NCBI GenBank assembly: GCA_022495995.1
Contig: JAFEMH010001242.1
Location: 72,001-136,000 of the forward strand
Reading direction: 5' to 3'
Source: Adenophora triphylla var. japonica
Taxonomy: Eukaryota; Streptophyta; Magnoliopsida; Asterales; Campanulaceae
Length of the DNA stretch: 64,000 nt
Each line of letters starts with the position of its first letter. Position 1 is the stretch's first letter. The position numbers were made by a program, and so were the translations under genes. Of this stretch, positions 22,820 through 36,572 are shown one piece after another. The notes beneath the pieces were generated by a model. The model worked only from the letters and a program-made list of their open reading frames with translations, was not told where the DNA came from and did no database searches.

Positions 22820-24162
22820 ATGTCTGCTTCTCCTTCTACCACCGAGGCCGAAATCAAGGAAGCTAAGGCCGAACTCATTGAAGCCATGCTTAGGATGGAT
22901 GAGCAAAATGTCCAAATAACCGCCCTCATGCGAGAACTCCATGAGATGAAAGTCAAGAAAGAAAGAAAGCAAAAGCAGAAAGAGGAATCCTCATCCGATG
23001 AAGAGGAATCCTACACAAAAAAGAATAAGATACCTAAGAAGTCAAGCAAGAAAAAGGAAAAATCCGATTCCTTTTCCTCCTCATCCTCCTCAGATGATGA
23101 GGGACATACCTCCAAGGGTGCTAAAATCAAGAAAGAAGGCAGTGGTGAAACTACTAAACTTGGTGACCATGCTACTAAGAACTACCTCGAGAAGAAACTT
23201 GCAACCCTTGACACCTCAAAAGGGTCATTCGTTCCATTTGATCCCGATGCTCTTCAACAATCCATCATCAAGTTTCCTCGCAAGTACAAGACACCCGATA
23301 TTGCCAAGTTCAATGACTCTACTTGTCCTCGAGCTCATGTTGAAACCTACACTTGGGCTATGCTTCCAATGGGTGTTGATAACACCATCTTTGCCCAATG
23401 CTTTCCTCAAACCTTGGAGGCTGCTGCAAGGGATTGGTACATGTCTCTTCCTATGAATACAAGGCTTGATTGGTCGTCTGCATGTTTAGTCTTCCAAAGG
23501 CAGTTTGAAGACAACTCCACTTACCGCCCTACTAGGAGGGATCTTGCACAAACCAAGCAACATGCAAGTGAGTCCTTTGTGAATTTGCTAGAAGATGGAG
23601 ACTCAAACTTACTAAAATTGTCGAAAGACCTACTCTCAAAGAGCAAATCCACATCTTCCTTCAATGCCTCCGTGATGAATTTCAAGAGAAGCTCGCCAGT
23701 AATTACTTTTCTAGTTTCAATGAACTCCATGAGTCCGAAATTAGGATTGATGACTTCCTGAAAAGCAAAAAGAAGGAAAGCACTTTCCGCTTCAACAAGC
23801 CTACCACAAGTAAGGATGCTTCAGTCAATGCTATTGCATTCAACCGCCCCAACGCCGTCAAGTATTCTGCTGTTCCTTCTCCTGAAAAGAAAAAGAGACA
23901 CTATGACAAACTTGAAGGAATCATTCAAGAAGAACTCCTCGATGTGCTTGTCAAGAATGAAAAGATCAAACCAAGAGAAGGTGGTCCTCCTAAGGATATG
24001 GGTCCTAATCATGCTCATCACTTATTCTGCAAGTACCACAACTTCTCCGACCACGACACCAACACTTGCCATCACTTGAAAGACATCATCCAAGACCTCT
24101 TTGACAATGGAGAGTTAGAACGTCCCAACGTCATCACCAATCCTCTCCCTTGTAATACATGA
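22820..24162 (+). pseudogene. Gag of a Gypsy-type retrotransposon, one frameshift
   Basis: The reading starts best at the ATG at 22820. It shows a coiled-coil-prone acidic/basic N-terminus (EAKAELIEAM...), a Lys/Ser-rich linker, then the retrotransposon gag core (QCFPQTLEAAARDWYMSLP, about codons 195-215), and a C-terminal zinc-binding-like CKYHNFSDHDTNTCHHL motif of the type seen in Ogre/Tat gags. The frame shifts by one base near 23600, so about 260 codons lie in one frame and the rest in another. Gag would form the particle shell and package RNA. No pol follows. Confidence 0.8.
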
Positions 24163-25894
24163 AGAAGATGAAGCTCCAAGAAGAAATCTACGCTTACCAC
24201 TTTGGGGCTACAACTATCCTCTCCCATTCTCCTTTGATAGAAATAGATTAGGTTTTAAATTTTCAAGTATGAACTCGAAGAGTCGTTCTGTCTTTCTAGT
24301 TATTCTCACCTCCTCTAGTTTGTGTCATCTAAACTATCGAGTCTGTTTTTAATTTCTCCAATAAATCAAAGTAATTTTCTTTTTCTAAACACTTTCCCTT
24401 AGGTTGTTCTACCTCATGAATATCATTTAATTCATACAAGATAATGGACCCTCTATTCCCTAAATCATCGCAAAAATAGAGACTTCTAAGCGAGTTTAAG
24501 AAGAAAGTTATCCTTAGGAAGCTTAAGGGTTAAACATTACCCCTACTGAAAGTCAAAGGTCAACAAACGAAGAAAGCCAAAGGTGCTGCTGTCAACCTTC
24601 ATTCCAAGAAGAGTGGGGCTACTCAATTCAAAGCTTTGAGAGTATAAAAAAAAAAGGAAAAAAACTCTCAAGCTTTCATCACCCCCACAACAAAGGTGAA
24701 AATTCAAATGCATAAAGGACTCTCCCACAAAGAAGAGGAGTCAAGCGGCACCAACAAAAGAAATGAAGATTACCCAAACATCCTCTTACAACAAGTGAAG
24801 AAGACTTTCAGTATCAATAAAAATGTTTACCATTAAGTCATACTAATGATTGACTTTCTTCTCAATCTCATTTGGAAAATTCTAGTGATGCACGGTTCAT
24901 TAAAAGGAAGAACAACTTTTCTAGATCTTTAAGCCATGTAGCATTTCTTGTTGAGTCTAGGGGCTTCCTATTAGCCACTCTCATACACAATCTTGAAATC
25001 CAAGCATCAAAACTGGAGCTTCCTAACCTTTCCTCCCCCAGTCAATCTCTACTTCAACTCTTCAAAATAACCAAATTTGCATTAGGAGCTTTCCTCTTTG
25101 CTTCTCACTCTCATCATTAGAGGATAAACTTCTCCAAATAGTCACTGCTTGAATCACCTTCCAAAGAATAGAGTCCGTCTCTCCTCAACTAAATTGAGAT
25201 CTCATTTCTCTCTCTGAATTCTCTTCGAGTTACATACTACTTTTAAAAAAAAAAAAAGAGAAAAAAAAAGATGCAAAATAAATGCCCGCTAGATTGAAAA
25301 CCCAAAAGGGCGGTCTAGGCAAAAATTAGGGTGCGTCACTAAAAAAAAATCAAGGTCAAAGGGAGAGTATTCTTCAACCTTCTTCATCAAGCATTATTCG
25401 ATCCTCTTCAAAGTAAATCAACAAGGAGAGTCTTCTTCGATCATCTTCAAATCAAGAGAGCAAACTCACAAGCCTGTTCACAAAGTCATCTACCACTTGC
25501 AAGCAACTTGGGGCTTGAGACAGCAAAGGGCCTTGGGCATAGAGCCATTATGACAGTCGACAGATTTATAGTCGTTTGCCTCCTAGAGACTCGACTCAGG
25601 GGAGAATTAAGAATGAAAATTCGCAACAGGCCTAGATGTGTTCACACAAGGTTACTCATTGAAATTCAGCCTCGCTGACTAGCAACAGATTCTGCATAAA
25701 CCTGATTTGTTCCCAACTTGTCAAACACAAGTTCACTCATACAGTTCACCCATCTCAAATATAAATCCATACAAATATCCCTACATATCCATATACCATA
25801 CACTCATACATAAACTCACCACCAAAATGTCCAACCGGCCATTCATACGAACAGACATGGGCACCACCACGTAAATCCAGTCAAACAACTAAAA
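24163..25894 (+). other. Interior of the gag-only element after gag
   Basis: Stop-rich, with no protease, reverse transcriptase or integrase motif in any frame. A typical conserved patch, AAAGGGCGGTCTAGGC then AAAAATTAGGG, lies at about 25305-25330. The element resumes after the nested Copia cluster at 36573. Confidence 0.55.
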
Positions 25895-26543
25895 TCTGGA
25901 AAATATACTTGGAATCTTTATGTGCTGACAGGTACAGAAATGTAAGAATCATTCGGGTCTATCCGAGACCAGCATGCATATATCCTTGCATTACTGGAGC
26001 CGAAAGAAAGGTAAGAATCTTTATGGAAGATGATCTGGTTGTAAAGGGTTACACAGATGCAAGCTTCCAAACCGACAAAGATGACTATAGATCGCAGTCT
26101 GGTTTTGTGTTTATGCTAAATGGAGGTGCTGTTTGTTGGAAGAGTTCCAAGCAGCACCGTTGCCGATTCTACAACAGGCCGAGTACATAGCAAAGATCGA
26201 TGCGGCTAAGGAGGCGGCTTGGATCAAGAAGTTCGTTAGCGACTTAGAAGTCGCTCCGAGTATCACTAACCCGATAGAGCTGTTTCAGGACAACAATGGT
26301 GCTATTGCCCAAGCAAAAGAACCAAGGTCACATCAGCCGATCCAAACACATTTTGAGACGCTTCCATCTCATTCGAGAAATCTGTGAAAGGGAGGACGTC
26401 AAGATATGCAAAGTACCAACGATGACAACATTTCGACCCTCTCACCAAGCCTTTACCACAAGCTAAACATGATGGTCATGTTAGGTCCACGGGTATAAGA
26501 TACATGAATGATCGGGCTCTAGCGCAAGTGGGAGTCTCGTAGG
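25895..26543 (+). pseudogene. 3' fragment of Copia element A (RNase H and polypurine tract)
   Basis: The reading frames contain GYTDASFQTDKDDYRSQSG, a Copia RNase H start, then KEAAWIKKFV and NNGAIAQAKEPRSHQ, broken by several small indels. A purine-rich AAGTGGGAG lies just before the LTR at 26544. It duplicates 32440-32950. It is probably what remains of a neighbouring copy after recombination. The left junction is only approximate. Confidence 0.75.
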
Positions 26544-28010
26544 TGTTAGTGCCCTAGGCCTATAGAGATAGACCTTTATGTAATGTCATTGCTCATTTAT
26601 ATATTGAGATTGCTTCTTTGATTATTATATGAGTTTGCATGTTTAGTTATAATAATCGTGTCCCTAGTACTTATGAAGCACTAGTATTTAAGCTCTAATG
26701 GATAATCATATGATGATTATATGCATGGAGATGCACATTAGATTCATGGGTACTTGTTAAGAGAACAAGGTACTGGACTTGACCCATTATGAGATTTATG
26801 TCATGGTCATATGTCATAATTAAATCTCATATAGTCATATCATCGATATCCTTTCGACTCGAGATTATCATCGTCTTCCGCTGATGAATATCATGTTTGA
26901 TATAGTTTAACGTTATCTTTAACCTGATGACAATAAGGGCTATCATTGGCATGGTATGATTCTTGCTGGGAAGAATGATAAGTCAAGATGGAAATTGTCC
27001 CTCGTGAAAGAGAGATGTTTGCTTGCCACTGTAGTAAGATTGATGTAGTGCATGGCCATGCCCGAATGAATTAATGTGATTAATGTCATTCGATTAATCA
27101 ATTTACTTGGTAACGAGAAAGCATTCAACAATATGAAGCCGACGTGGACCATGACTCATGTTCAATATAACATCGTGTGACAACGGGATTGTGATATGTT
27201 CTATGTAGGAAAATCAAACTTGATATTATACTATTTGGGTAGGCATGACGGCTTGCTAGAGTCCGCTCATGTCTTATGAGGATCGATGTGATCGACTGAT
27301 TGCCAATATAGTATGGTCCTACGGGGTCACACGCATCGAACGAATTGTCAAAAATGAAGAATATGGAGTTTTTGTTCTCGTGGGACGACTCGTCCCCTGT
27401 GCCGTAACCAACTATTCCCCTTAAGGGGACGCCGTATTCGGGGAGCCGGGTGCTGTGGGACGACTCGTCCCCCGGGGGACGACTTCGTCCCCGGGGGACG
27501 ACTCGTCCCCGGGCACCGGATCGACGCGGAATTGACTTAAAACTAGGGTTTTCGCGAGGGGAAAAGTTTTATAACATATAAATATTTACCCCGGTTGCCC
27601 TAGCCGTCATTAGAACGTTTTCGCTTGAGAGAAACACTTAGAGTGGGAGATTTCAATTGAGAATCGAGAATCAAACACCACCAAATCCATCGTTCTTCAT
27701 TGATTGAAAGGTGTTTCAATCAATTCGATCTAGCAATCCTCCTGTAAGAGTTCTAGGTTCGCTCCGCGCGTGATAAACATAGAGGATCTTCGTTCATCAA
27801 GATCTTTGGTTCGTGATTCCCGCTCTGTTCATCAAGGATTAACAAGATCATTCAATCTGGAGTCGGGTCAAGTTTATCAAAGACAAAAGCATTCAAGGTT
27901 GGTAATTCTATTTCATCTCTCTTAATTATTCATCTAGAACGGATTCTAGGGCTTTGGGGTTTTTCGAGTTATTGCTTATTCCGCCGCGCACGGACCCTCG
28001 AAACCCTACA
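26544..28010 (+). repeat. LTR of Copia element A, copy 1
   Basis: 1467 bp from TGTTAGTGCC to AACCCTACA. TATAAATA lies at 27577-27584. Four GGGGACGACTCGTCCCC-type palindromes lie just upstream (27381-27398, 27456-27473, 27474-27492, 27493-27512). Other copies are at 32955 and 35122. Confidence 0.85.
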
Positions 28011-31000
28011 AAGGGTATCGTGAGCCCCGTTCATGATGCTTAGTTAGATAATCATGATAATTATGTAATATGATTATATGAATTTTCATGATGTCCATGA
28101 TCTAGAATATGAAATTGTATGAGTTTTACTTGAGAAGTAATAGTATATATAGATATACCATGATTATGAAATTGTAATATATATGATTAATATGATTAAT
28201 CTAGATTATGGGATGTCAATTTCATAGATATGATTAATGTGATTAATCTAGGATATTTGTGGATGTATTACTTGGGTATATTGGCCGGACACCAAAACCT
28301 TTCCCCACTGTGCACTTCATGGAAGTGTGGGATAATTCTTGGAGCACGTGGCCGCGTACTAGTAATTACCGATCAAATGTAATATGTGTTGCCTCATTCC
28401 ATGTTCATAATTATGTTCATATAGTTTTCATGAATCAACCTTGGGATGTAATTGATAAGCATGAAAAATTGAACCTTCTTTGTAATTTGAGTTTGTTTTA
28501 TGCCACCCTTGTTTAAACACTTGTGAGTACACGGGTAGTTTTATGTGGCTCGCCATAGCGAGGTGCATTAATTCTATCTTTGTATGATCAAGATGAGCAA
28601 ATAGTGGTTGCTATACGTTTAACATGGTTGAACTCAATTAGGCTATCAAAACGGTTTTGGGCCTAAGGCATAAGATGAGATTGAAACATGTGACATAAGA
28701 TGTCTATAATCTCATAATGATCTAAGAGTCATATATAGATATGATTGATAAATATTATCTACCTTTTTAGTTTAATTTTGAGCAATGTGCCATAGCCGAC
28801 TTGAAATTAAATTAAAGTTTGGTCTTAGCCTATTAAATTATATTATACATATTTGTATAAGAAGGTTATATAATTTAGTGGGAGTATTTGTGAAATACGT
28901 TAATTAATCTCTTAAATGAATTGGTACTTATATGTGTTCATATCTTGTTGCATATCTTTGTAGATCAATGGCCGTAAACAATAATCAAAACATGTCATCG
29001 CGATCACTCCTCGAGAAGGACAAGTTGGGGAGGAGAATGGCAATAACTATGTGGATTGATCCGCAGCTTGAGAATTGTTCTCAAACAAGAAAGGAAGTTG
29101 TACATTCTCGATGGACCCGTTCCACCCGAGCCGCGCTAATGCAACTAAAGCGAAAGTGGACCAAACATAAGAAGCATATGGATGATTCTATTGATGTTGG
29201 TTGCTCGATGCTTCGCTACCATGTGTAAGGCTCTTCGTAAGGACCTCAGACACATGGAAGCCTATGATTTGGGAAATCATTTGAAGGAAATGTTCCAATG
29301 CAAGCACGTACGGAAAGGTTTGACACTACGAAGGCTCTTCATTCATGCAAGATGATTGAAGGACAACCTGTCTGGCCTCATGTATTGAAGATGAAGGTCA
29401 CCTCGAACACCTCGAGAGGCTTGGGTATCCTATCCAGCAGCCGGCTACGGATATGATATCGCATTCACTCCCGAGAGTTATAATCGCTTTGTTCTGAATT
29501 ATAACATGAATGGGATGAATAAATCTCGTCGAATTGCATGGGATGCTAAAGAATGCGGAGAACAATATTACCAAGAAAACCAATCAAGTGTTGATGGCGA
29601 ATAAAGGAAAGGGGTTCAAAAACAAGGGTAAAGCAAAAGTTGCATAAACCTGAGGCAAAGGTTGCCGCTGCGAGAAGCCTAAACCCAAATCCCAAAAGGA
29701 TGCGGTGTGCTACCATTGCAAGGAAACCGGGCATTGGAGGCGTAATCGCAAACTTTATCAGAAGGGACTCGAAGAAGAAGGGCAATGAGATTGCCATGAC
29801 TTCGTATCTATATGATAGATGTTTTACTTTCTACCTCTAGTTCTTGGGTATTAGATACCGGATGTGGATCTCACATTTGCCTAAATGTGCAGTGGACTAA
29901 AGAATAGAAGGTCAAGCTCAAAGAGGGTGAAGTAGATATACGGGTTGGAAATGGAGCAAGAGTTGCCGCATCGGGGCCGTAGGACTTACGAAGTCACTTT
30001 ACCAAGCGGATTAATTTTAGTTTTAAATAACCGTTATTATGTTTCGGATTCGAGCGTAAACATTATTTCTATTTCATGTTTAGACAATGAGGGTTACAAT
30101 TTTCTTATTGCGAATAAGAGATTTTCGATTTATTTGAATGACATGCTTTATTGTGTTGCTCATTCTTTTAATGGTCTTTATGTCTTGGATGTTGAGAATA
30201 ATGTTGACAATGTCTATCATGTTAGTAAGAAATCCAAACCAAATAACGTGAATGACACATATAAATGGCATTGTCAGTTCGGGCACATAAACGAGAAACG
30301 CATCTCTAAACTCCATAAAGATGGATATTTAGACTCATGTGATTATGAATCATATGATGTTCATGCGAGTCTTGTTTATTGGGCAAGATTGACTCAAAGC
30401 ACCTTTTACTAAGAGTAGTGAAAGGGCTAGTGATTTTGTCGGCTCTTGTACATACCGATGTATGTGGACCAACGAATAGCATTGCTAGGGAGGATTTCGG
30501 TACTTTCATAACGCTCATCGATGACTTATCAAGATATGGCTACGTCTATCTGATGAAGTACAAAAGTGAAGCTTTTGATATATTTAGAATATTTCAAAGT
30601 GAAGTACAAAATCAACTTGGCAAAACTATTAAAACACTTCGATCCGATCGAGGCGGTGAATATTTCGAGCCAAGAATTTGACGATCATCCGAAAAGTTGT
30701 GGAATTGTTTCTAACTTACTCCACCCTAACACCACAATGGAATGGTGTATCCGAGAGGAGAAATCGAACTCTATTAGATATGGTTCGATCGATGATAAGT
30801 CAAGCGAACCTTCCTATTTCCTTTCGGGGACATGCACCGGAAAACACCGCTTTCACACTTAACAAGGTCCCTACTAAATCGGCTCCTAAAACCCCACATG
30901 AGATGTGGTATGGAAGAAAGCCTAGCTTATCTTTCATGAAGATTTGGGATGTGAGGTTTATGTAAAGAAATTGATTTCGAACATAAACTTGCACCTAGAT

Positions 31001-32954
31001 CTCGATAAATGTATTTTCGTCGTGCTATCCCAAGGAAACGAAAGGATATCTATTTTACAACCAATCCGAGAACAAAGTGTTTGTTGCTCGAAATGGTGTC
31101 TTTCTAGAGAAAGAGTTTCTCTCTAAAGAAACTAGTGGGAGTAAAATTGATCTTGAAGAAATTCAAGAACCCGAAAATGACAAGTGAACCAATAGTAGAG
31201 ACGAACCAAGTTCACAAGTCCGTTGTGGAACCGGTTCAAGATACACAAGTTCTTCGCAGATCGGATAGATACGATCCGAACTCCGAGAGATACGGATTTC
31301 TCATGACGGAAAGTAATGAAGTAGAAATCATTGAGAATGATGAACCTACTTCCTATCAAGAGGCGATGTCCACTACCGATTCTACAAGTGGCTAGGAGCC
31401 ATGGAATCCGAAATCAAATCCATGTACGATAATCAAGGTGGGAACTTGATTGATCCACCCGAAGGTGTAAAAACCATAGGGTGCAAGTGGGTTTTCAAAA
31501 AAGAAAACCGACATGGATGGGAAGGTACATACTTATAAGGCTAGGCTAGTTGCTAAGTGGGTATAGGCGCATTCATGGCGTTGCCACTACGATGAAACCT
31601 TTTCGCCCGTAGCAATGCTTAAGTCTATTAGAATCCTAATTGCCATAAATGCTCCCGCATATTATGACTCATGAGATATGGCAAAATGGACGTCAAAACA
31701 GCCGTTTCTTAACTGAACCTACTTCGAGGATGTATACATGATACAGCCTCAAGGGTTTGTTAATCCAAAGCGATTCTAACAAAGTGTGTAAGTTGCAGTA
31801 GATCCATTTATGGATTGAACCAAGCTTCCTGAGTTTGGAATCTACGTTTTGATGAATCAATCAAAGAGTTTGGCTTCATCAAAAACGAAGATGAACCTTG
31901 TGTATACAAGAAGATAAGTAGGAGCATAGTGCTATTTGGTGTTGTATGTCGATGACATCTTGCTCATTGGAAACAATGTTCTGCACTTGAGACTGTGAAG
32001 TCCTGGTTAGGAAAATGTTTCTCAATGAAAGATATGCGAGGCGGCTTATATCCTTCGTATCAAGATCTATAGAGATAGATCAAGAAGGATGATTGGTTTG
32101 AGTCGAGTACATATATTGACAAGTGTCCTTAGAAGATTCAAGATGGAAAATTCTAAGAGAGGATACTTGCCAATGGGACATGACATTACTCTTAGCAAGA
32201 CTCATTGTCCTAAGACAAATGATGAGCGAAAGAGGATGAGTGATATACCATATGCTTCGGCAACCGGGTCTATCATGTATGCCATGTTATGTACTAGACC
32301 CGATGTCTCGTACGCTCTAAGCGCAACGAGTAGATACCACCGATCCCCGGTGAGAACCATTGGATAGCTCACAAGAATATCCTTAAGTACTTAAGAAGGA
32401 CTAAGGATGTATTCTTGGTATTTGGAGGAATGGAAGATGATCTGTCAGAAAGCGGTTACACAGATGCAAGCTTCCAAACCGACAAAGATGACTATAGATC
32501 GCAAACCTGGGTTTTGTGTTTATGCTAAATGGAGGTGCCGTTTGTTGGAAGAGTTCGCAAGCAGCACTCGTTGCCGATTCTACAACAGTCGAGTACATAG
32601 CAAAGCATCGATGCGCCAAGGAGGCGGTTTGGATCAAGAAGTTCGTTAGTGACTTAGAAGTCGTTCCGAGTATCACTAACCCGATAGAGTCGTTCTGTGA
32701 CAACAATGGTGCTATTGCCCAAGCAAAAGAACCAAGGTCACATCAGCGATCCAAACACATTTTGAGACGCTTCCATCTCATTCGAGAAATCTCATGAAAG
32801 GGAGGACGTCAAGATACGCAAAGTACCAACGGATGACAACATTTCGGACCCTCTCACCAAGCCTTTACCACAAGCTAAACATGATGGTCATGTTAGGTCC
32901 ACGGGTATAAGATACATGAATGATTGGGCCTAAGGCAAGTGGGAGATCTGTAGG
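28011..32954 (+). pseudogene. Copia element A interior, gag-pol with many frameshifts
   Basis: The order is Copia-type. After a degenerate initiator-Met-like primer site (GGTATCGTGAGCC, 28014-28026): gag from ATG 28969 (SSRSLLEKDKLG), a zinc knuckle near 29705-29750 whose last Cys is replaced by Arg, protease WVLDTGCGSH near 29848, pre-integrase WHCQFGHINEKRISKLHKDG at about 30266, integrase (HTDVCGP, TLRSDRGGEY, WNGVSERRNRTLLD), reverse transcriptase (WVFKKE, a YVDD box near 31940), and RNase H (CDNNGAIAQAKEPRSHQRS). At least ten frame changes and several stops break it. The purine tract before the 3' LTR is GGCAAGTGGGAGATC. It is not functional as sequenced. Confidence 0.85.
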
Positions 32955-34110
32955 TGTTAGTGCCTCTAGGCCTATAGAGATAGACCTTTATGTAATGTCA
33001 TTGTTCATTTATATATGAGATTGTTTCTTTGATTATTATATGTGTTTGCATGTTTAGTTATAATAATCGTGTCCCTAAGTACTTATGAAGCACTAGTATG
33101 AAGTCTAATGGATAATCATGTGATGATTATATGCATGGAGATGCACATTAGATTCATGGGTACTTGTTAGAGAACAAGGTAATCTTGGACTTGACCCATT
33201 ATGAGATTTATGTCATGGTCATCTTCTGTCATAATTAAATCTCATATAGTCATATCATTGATATCCTTTTGACCCTGAGATTATCATCATCGCTCGATGA
33301 ATATCATGTTTGATATAGTTTAACGTTGTCTTTAACCGAATGACAATAAGTGGCTATCATCGTAGCATGGTATGATTCTTGTCGGGAAGAATGATAAGTC
33401 AAGATGGAAATTGTCCTCGTAAAGAAGAGATGTTTGCTAGGCCACTCGTAAGTAAGATTGATGTAGTGTATGGCCATGCCGAATGAATTAATGTGATTAA
33501 TATCATTCGATTAATGCACAATTTACTTGGTAAACGAGAAAGCATTGAACAATATGAGCTGACGTGGACCATGACTCATGTTCACTATAACATCGTGTGA
33601 CAAAAGGGATTGTGATATGTTCTATGTAGGAAAATCGAACTTGATATTATCACACGCTATTTGGGTAGGCATGATGGCTTGCTAGAGTCTCCCTCATTGA
33701 ACTCCCCATCCAACCGCTGAGGATCTTGTATGTGATCGGACTTGGATCAGCCAACATAGTAGGAAAGAAGCGGAGCGCGGAGTCGTACTAGCGAAGTCCA
33801 GGAACGAGAGTACGTCAAAAATGCGAGAGATATCATACGTTAGGAGTTTTCTCCTCTAACAATCAGGGGGGAATACGGCTCTAATATTTGAGTATCGAGC
33901 CCAGTGCTATTCCCTTAGCCTGAGGCGGCCAAGTTTAGAGAGAGTGGCATTCGTGACTCCCATACTCTCAGGCACGAGTCATAAACAATAAAGGGACGAC
34001 TGATCCGTGCCCCGGAGACCCAGTCCATGTCCTTAAGGGGGACCAAATATACAAGGGGACGACTTCATGCCCCTAGGGGGACGAGCCGCCCCGTCGAACT
34101 GCCGGACCGA
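32955..34110 (+). repeat. LTR of Copia element A, copy 2 (degraded, truncated)
   Basis: Starts TGTTAGTGCCTCTAGG and parallels copy 1 to about 33690. It then becomes loosely alignable, with scrambled GGGGACGACTTCATGCCCC-type palindromes at 33980-34090. The promoter and 3' end are missing; unrelated sequence follows. Confidence 0.7.
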
Positions 34111-35121
34111 TAAACATTGATGGAATTCTTCGAACTCAAGCAAATTGGCAAGGTGGAAGATAAGGGATCGTAGATGTTAGCATCTAATACCAGCGACCCT
34201 GGACGGTCTAGCCCTAAGACCAATCCATACGTAAGTTTGGCCAAGAACTGTATTTAGCTGAGAGATTACAAATCTTGGCTCCTTTAGATGAAGAGGAGAG
34301 ATTGAGATCAAACTATTTACATGGACTACATCGAGGGAAGGGGCGTCAACTTCAAATGAAGCACAAGCCAAACTTATAAAGAAAAGGTGTTCAATAGATT
34401 ATGAATCCGAGTCCTCTAGAAGATCTTTCGACCTCAAGCCCCGCTAAGGGTGATGTCTATCCTAAGGAAATTGAGAACCTCATGGTAGGCGAGGAAGTAC
34501 ATGAAGGTGTTTGCAATGACACCTCGAACCTTCGACAAGATCATCTCGCTAGGTTACTATTCAACCCTTTGAGCTGGAGACGCGTACGCATATGTTAGAA
34601 AAATGTGACAGAAGTGCCAAAAGCATTCTCGGACAGGTTGGTAATTCTGAGCGTATTAACAGCTTGTGATACCCACGTGTCCATTTGATATGTGGGGGGA
34701 TCGACATCATGGAACCCTTCCTTCCCGCTTACCGTGGTAATTGCAAGTATGTTAGTTGTTGCATTATTATTCCCAAACTCTCCGATGCTAGAAGTCAAGG
34801 CATTAGCAAAGATAACGAAGCATGTGATGTGGGAATCGGCAACTTTGTCCATGATTACATGACGGAGGTAGCCGAGTATACTCGGCAACACGGTGATGTT
34901 CACAATTGTATTCGATCATGGACTCCAACGCGGGGTAACCTTACTATAATGACATAATCTTGGGAAAAGTCAAAAGTTTGCCACGTAAAGTCATCAAGCT
35001 TTCCAGCAGACCTTGCCTTCTGCCGTGGCCAAGGCTACCGCGTCAAGCAAAAGCGCCAATAAACTAATGCTGGTCCCTAACAGCCCTTACCAAGAACCTT
35101 GAAGGACAGCTCGAGTGTAGG
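34111..35121 (+). pseudogene. Decayed Gypsy pol piece (H2C2 zinc domain and integrase)
   Basis: In shifting frames I can see VHEGVCN near 34497 (the H2C2 zinc-binding domain before integrase), KNVTEVP-type residues near 34593, then a stretch near 34680-34745 resembling the IDIM(G/E)PF start of Gypsy integrase, and EVKALAKITKH near 34790. Numerous indels and stops break it. It lies between two Copia A LTRs and is not Copia sequence, so it arrived by insertion or template switching. Low-level similarity by eye only. Confidence 0.5.
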
Positions 35122-36572
35122 TGTTAGTGCCACAGGCCTATAGAGATAGACCTTTATGTAATGTCATTTGTTCATTTATATATGAGATTGCTTCTTTGAT
35201 TATTATATGAGTTTGCATGTTTTAGTTATAATAATCGTGTCCCTAGTACTTATGAAGCACTAGTATGAAGTCTAATGGATAATCATATGATGATTATATG
35301 CATGGAGATGCACATTAGATTCATGGGTACTTGTCAAGAGAACAGTACTTGGACTTGACCCATTATGAGATTTATGTCATGGTCGTATGTCATAATTAAA
35401 TCTCATATAGTCGTATCATTGATATCCTTTGACTGAGATTATCATCGTCTTCCGCTTGATGAATATCATGTTTGATATAGTTTAACGTTATCTTCAATCG
35501 GATGACAATAAGGGCTATCATTGGCATGGTATGATTCTTGTTGGGAAGAATGATAGAGTCAAGATGAAAATTGTCCCTCGTAAAGAGAGATGTTTGCTTG
35601 GCCACTCGTAAGTAAGATTGATGTAGTGCGTATGGCCATGCCCGAATGAATTAATGTGATTAATGTCATTCGATTAATCAATTTACTTAGTAACGAGAAA
35701 GCATTCAACAATATGAGTTGACGTGGACCATGACTCATGTTCAATATAACATCGTGTGACAATGGGATTGTGATATGTTCTATGTAGGAAAATCAAACTT
35801 GATATTATACTATTTGGGTATGCATGATGGCTTGCTAGAGTCCACTCATGTCTTATGAGGATCGATGTGATCGGAGCGGTGCCAACATAGTATGGTCCTA
35901 TGGGAGTCACACGCATCGAACGAATTATCAAAAATGAAGAATATGGAGTTTTGTTCTCGGGAAGCGACTCGTCCCCGAGGCGAGAACCAAGCTATTCCCC
36001 TTAAAGAGGGACCCCAGTTCGAAGGCTGGGTGCCGGGGACGACTCGTCCCACAGGGGACGGCTTCGTCCACAGGCCTTGGGCACCGACGGAATTGACTTA
36101 AAACTAGGGTTTTCGCGAGGGGAAAAGTTTTATAACATATAAATATTTACCCCTGGTTGCCCTAGCCGACATTAGAACGTTTTGGCTTGAGAGAAACACT
36201 TAGAGTGGGAGATTTCAATTGAGAATTGAGAATCAAACACCACCAAATCCATTGTTCTTCATTGATTGAAAGGTGTTTCAATCAATTGGATCTAGCAATC
36301 CTCCTAGAAGAGTTCTAGGGTTCGTTCCGCGCGTGGATAAACATAGAGGATCTTCGTTCATCAAGATCTTTGGTTCGTGATTCCCGTTCGTTCATCAAGG
36401 ATTAACAAGATCATTCAATCTGGAGTTGGGTCAAGTTTATCAAAGGCAAAAGCATTCAAGGTTGGTAATTCTATTTCATCTCTCTTAATTATTCATCTAG
36501 AACGAATTCTAGGGCTTGGGGTTTTTCGAGTTATTGCTTATTCCGCTGCGCATGGACCCTCGAAACCCTACA
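35122..36572 (+). repeat. LTR of Copia element A, copy 3
   Basis: About 1451 bp, TGTTAGTGCC to AACCCTACA, close to copy 1 in length and order. It differs mostly by 1-3-base indels. The palindromes are partly degraded at 35956-36075. After it the gag-only element resumes (CAAAGCACTCAAG). Confidence 0.85.

Noticed and set aside
27381..27512. Bacterial-type terminator hairpins
   Set aside because: GC-rich hairpins in an LTR upstream of a TATA box are not terminators here.
34685..34957. Independent host gene at 34.7 kb
   Set aside because: Translations resemble a decayed Gypsy integrase with shifted frames, and the sequence lies between Copia LTRs.
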